Origin: Panicum virgatum
Lineage: Eukaryota; Streptophyta; Magnoliopsida; Poales; Poaceae
Direction of reading: 5' to 3'
Assembly: GCF_016808335.1 (NCBI RefSeq)
Contig: NC_053153.1
Location: 12,163,033 to 12,227,032 of the forward strand
DNA: 64,000 nucleotides
Positions 62,297 to 64,000 of this stretch are shown one piece after another. Numbering within the stretch: position 1 is the first letter of the stretch; each line of letters starts with the position of its first letter. Below the pieces are notes generated by a model that searched no databases, was not told the DNA's origin, and saw only the letters and a list, made by a program, of their open reading frames with translations. The position numbers were made by a program, and so were the translations under genes.

Positions 62297-62395
62297 ATAA
62301 GGTAGCGGTGAGACGAGCCATTTAAATAGGTGTCAAGTGGAAGTGCAGTGATGTATGCAGCTGAGGTATCCTAACGAACGAACGATTTGAACCTT
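62297..62395 (+). pseudogene. rrn4.5: 4.5S rRNA
   Basis: Contains AGGTGTCAAGTGGAAGTGCA, GTGATGTATGCAGCTGAGG and GATTTGAACCTTGTTCCTAC, most of grass plastid 4.5S RNA with a few changes. Confidence 0.88.
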
Positions 62396-62423
62396 GTTCC
62401 TACACGACCTGATCAAATTGATC

Positions 62424-62622
62424 AGGCGCTTGCCTCCCATATTCTTCTTCTGAGTCTTCCTCTAGAGCCCTATATTTGTCTTCTAGGATTTCATATTCAC
62501 CCTCTCCCTCTCGGGTCTTATATTCGTTCTCTGGGCTATCATATTCTTCCTCAGAGTCTTTCTCTAGAGTCCTATATTCGTCCTCTAAAGAAGAAGAGAA
62601 AGAGTCCTTTCGGAGTTCAGGC
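62424..62622 (-). pseudogene. rpoC2: rpoC2 fragment, grass-specific acidic repeat insertion
   Basis: The minus strand encodes acidic repeats ([37 protein letters not shown]). This is the insertion found in the plastid RNA polymerase beta'' subunit of grasses, which supports a Poaceae source. It ends at the nuclear junction. Confidence 0.88.
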
Positions 62623-63057
62623 GCTTTGACTTTGAGCTGCGCTAGCTTCGATCTACTCGTGTCATCGCCTCATCGGATCAGGCAGACGCACACGGCGGCA
62701 CGGCCAGCTCGACGCGCCGCCGTCCGCAGCAGCGCCTAGCTAGCGCAGGACTCGAATCCTCGAAGCGGCGACGTGACATGCGTCGTACACGACAGGCCGC
62801 CGCCGCCGTAACACGCGTCCGTCGGGGGCCGTCGCCATCTGCCGGCCCCGCCGATCCACGTCTGCTTCGAGCTGCGAAATTTGAGCTTCCAGGCGGCGCG
62901 GAGATAGACTCGCCCCCAAAGTCCGCGGAGCGCGTACGTGCGCCGTGTTAGCGGCATTGATGCATGACTTGGTGCTATACTGCTACGATCTACGCGTCGA
63001 GTCGAAGGTAAAAGAAATTTGAACATAAGCTGTTGTTTCGGGGGAGTAAAATATATA
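62623..63057. other. GC-rich nuclear sequence, no gene seen
   Basis: Base composition changes abruptly at 62623. Short overlapping frames only. Confidence 0.5.
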
Positions 63058-63400
63058 TAATCCCTCTTCGAAAATAAGTGTTATTTTAGTATTTAAATTT
63101 TATTCAAAAATAATATTGTTTTACTTTGTAACGAGATCCATTTCATTAAAACAATACCAAATAATAAGAAAATATTGTAAAGAAAACATACAGAGTCATT
63201 TAAATACATTAGTAGATGTTACTTTTAACGTTTCAATACATATGCATTAGTTGAGGATTCAGAAAACTAAATAAAATAACATGGTCTTTATTCACAACTG
63301 CTATAAGTAATTAGAGGTAATAAAACAGTTTCTTAGGATGAATAATGTGTCTGAAATTTTCTAAAATAACACTTATTTTTTTAATAGAATAGAGGAAGTA
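63058..63400. mobile_element. Stowaway-like MITE
   Basis: The left end ATCCCTCTTCGAAAATAAGT and the inverted right end CTTCCTCTATTCTATTAAAA both continue into AATAAGTGTTATTTTAG. TA dinucleotides flank it at 63058 and 63399, the normal target of Tc1/Mariner derivatives. Confidence 0.8.
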
Positions 63401-63489
63401 GGCCACAAACAAGTTACTTGCCATGTATGAAATGCCAAATTTATCAACTGGGTAAGCTGTATATAGATTTGTCATAGCCTCATATAAAG

Positions 63490-63832
63490 CTTTAAGATCC
63501 TGTTTAGTTTCCAAATTTTTTCATGCACTACGGTAACTTTGAATGTTTGACCACTAATTAGAAGTATTAAATGTGGATAATTGACAAATCTCATTTCGTA
63601 ACCCCCGAGCAAAATCGTGAGACAAATCTAATGAACCTAATATGCAATGATTAGACAATGTTGTGATATAGTAAACAATATCTAATGATGGATTAATTAG
63701 ACTTAATAGATTCACCTCACGATTTTCCGACCATCCGTGTAATTAATTTTATAATTAGTCTATATTTAATACTCATAATTAGTATTGTATGTTGCCCAAA
63801 TTTTTTGGAACTAAACGCGCAGTAAGTAGTTC
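63490..63832. mobile_element. MITE of the GAGACGAATCTAATGAG family, copy 3
   Basis: Left end CCTGTTTAGTTTCCAAATTT; inverted right end CGCGTTTAGTTCCAAAAAAT. It contains GTGAGACAAATCTAATGAAC and the paired TAATAGATTCACCTCACG. Best-preserved ends of the three copies in the window. Confidence 0.75.
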
Positions 63833-64000
63833 TAACTAATAGCCTAATCCTTGTGGTCTCTTCGTTCCCAAATCCATGTATCTAAAAATCCAAAACAACT
63901 AATAATTTAGCAATAAAGTATAATACGATGTTATACTCAAAGACTAACACCTCATATAGTTCTCATTAAATTTACAGGCAAAGGCAATGGGCAAATATAT
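63833..64000. other. Intergenic, nothing recognised
   Basis: AT-rich sequence to the window end. Confidence 0.5.

Overview
The window is a stretch of a grass (Poaceae) nuclear chromosome. It has few genes and is heavily loaded with transposons. The evidence is intron-containing plant genes with GT-AG splice sites, Tat-lineage Ty3/Gypsy elements, grass-type MITEs, a tRNA-type SINE, and plastid-derived fragments that include the grass-specific acidic repeat insertion of rpoC2. All coordinates and alignments were read by eye, without any search.

Bases 1-18435 are nested LTR retrotransposons on the minus strand. The outer Tat-type Gypsy element has its 5' LTR at 18020-18435. Reading leftwards come gag, protease, RT, RNase H and integrase, then a ~120-bp tandem array, then an antisense (plus-strand) additional ORF that runs off the left edge. 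Its RT is split by a related element (4879-14188) with two 416-bp LTRs and a GGTAC target duplication. The inner element keeps gag, a tandem array and the antisense ORF but has no pol, so it looks non-autonomous.

Bases 18436-27690 hold TE debris, a MITE and a nine-exon gene (22367-26849) for a 532-residue EDR2-like (DUF1336) protein with an N-myristoylation motif. Bases 27698-34680 are a complete Mutator-like element with a 9-bp target duplication and long GC-rich terminal inverted repeats. Its transposase is broken at three places, but its second gene, an eight-exon plant mobile domain (PMD) protein of 704 residues, is fully open.

Bases 35900-43230 contain a PORR-domain organelle RNA-splicing-type gene, a damaged intron-containing eS21 ribosomal protein gene, several MITEs, a SINE, and a perfect 140-bp inverted repeat with an A-tail inside an eS21 intron. 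A DUF538 gene follows (43894-47685).

Bases 49196-62622 are a mosaic of organelle DNA. More than 25 short pieces of plastid genes lie in both orientations, with a piece of mitochondrial nad3 and a fragment of retrotransposon protease among them. Single plastid genes (rpoB, rpl2, petA, rrn16, ndhH) are scattered over several non-adjacent pieces. None of the protein genes is complete; the one complete-looking unit is a tRNA-Leu(UAG) copy. The right end (62623-64000) is nuclear sequence with two MITEs. The best candidates for new biology are the PMD-carrying MULE, the polyadenylated inverted duplication in the eS21 intron, and the mixed plastid/mitochondrial/retrotransposon mosaic.
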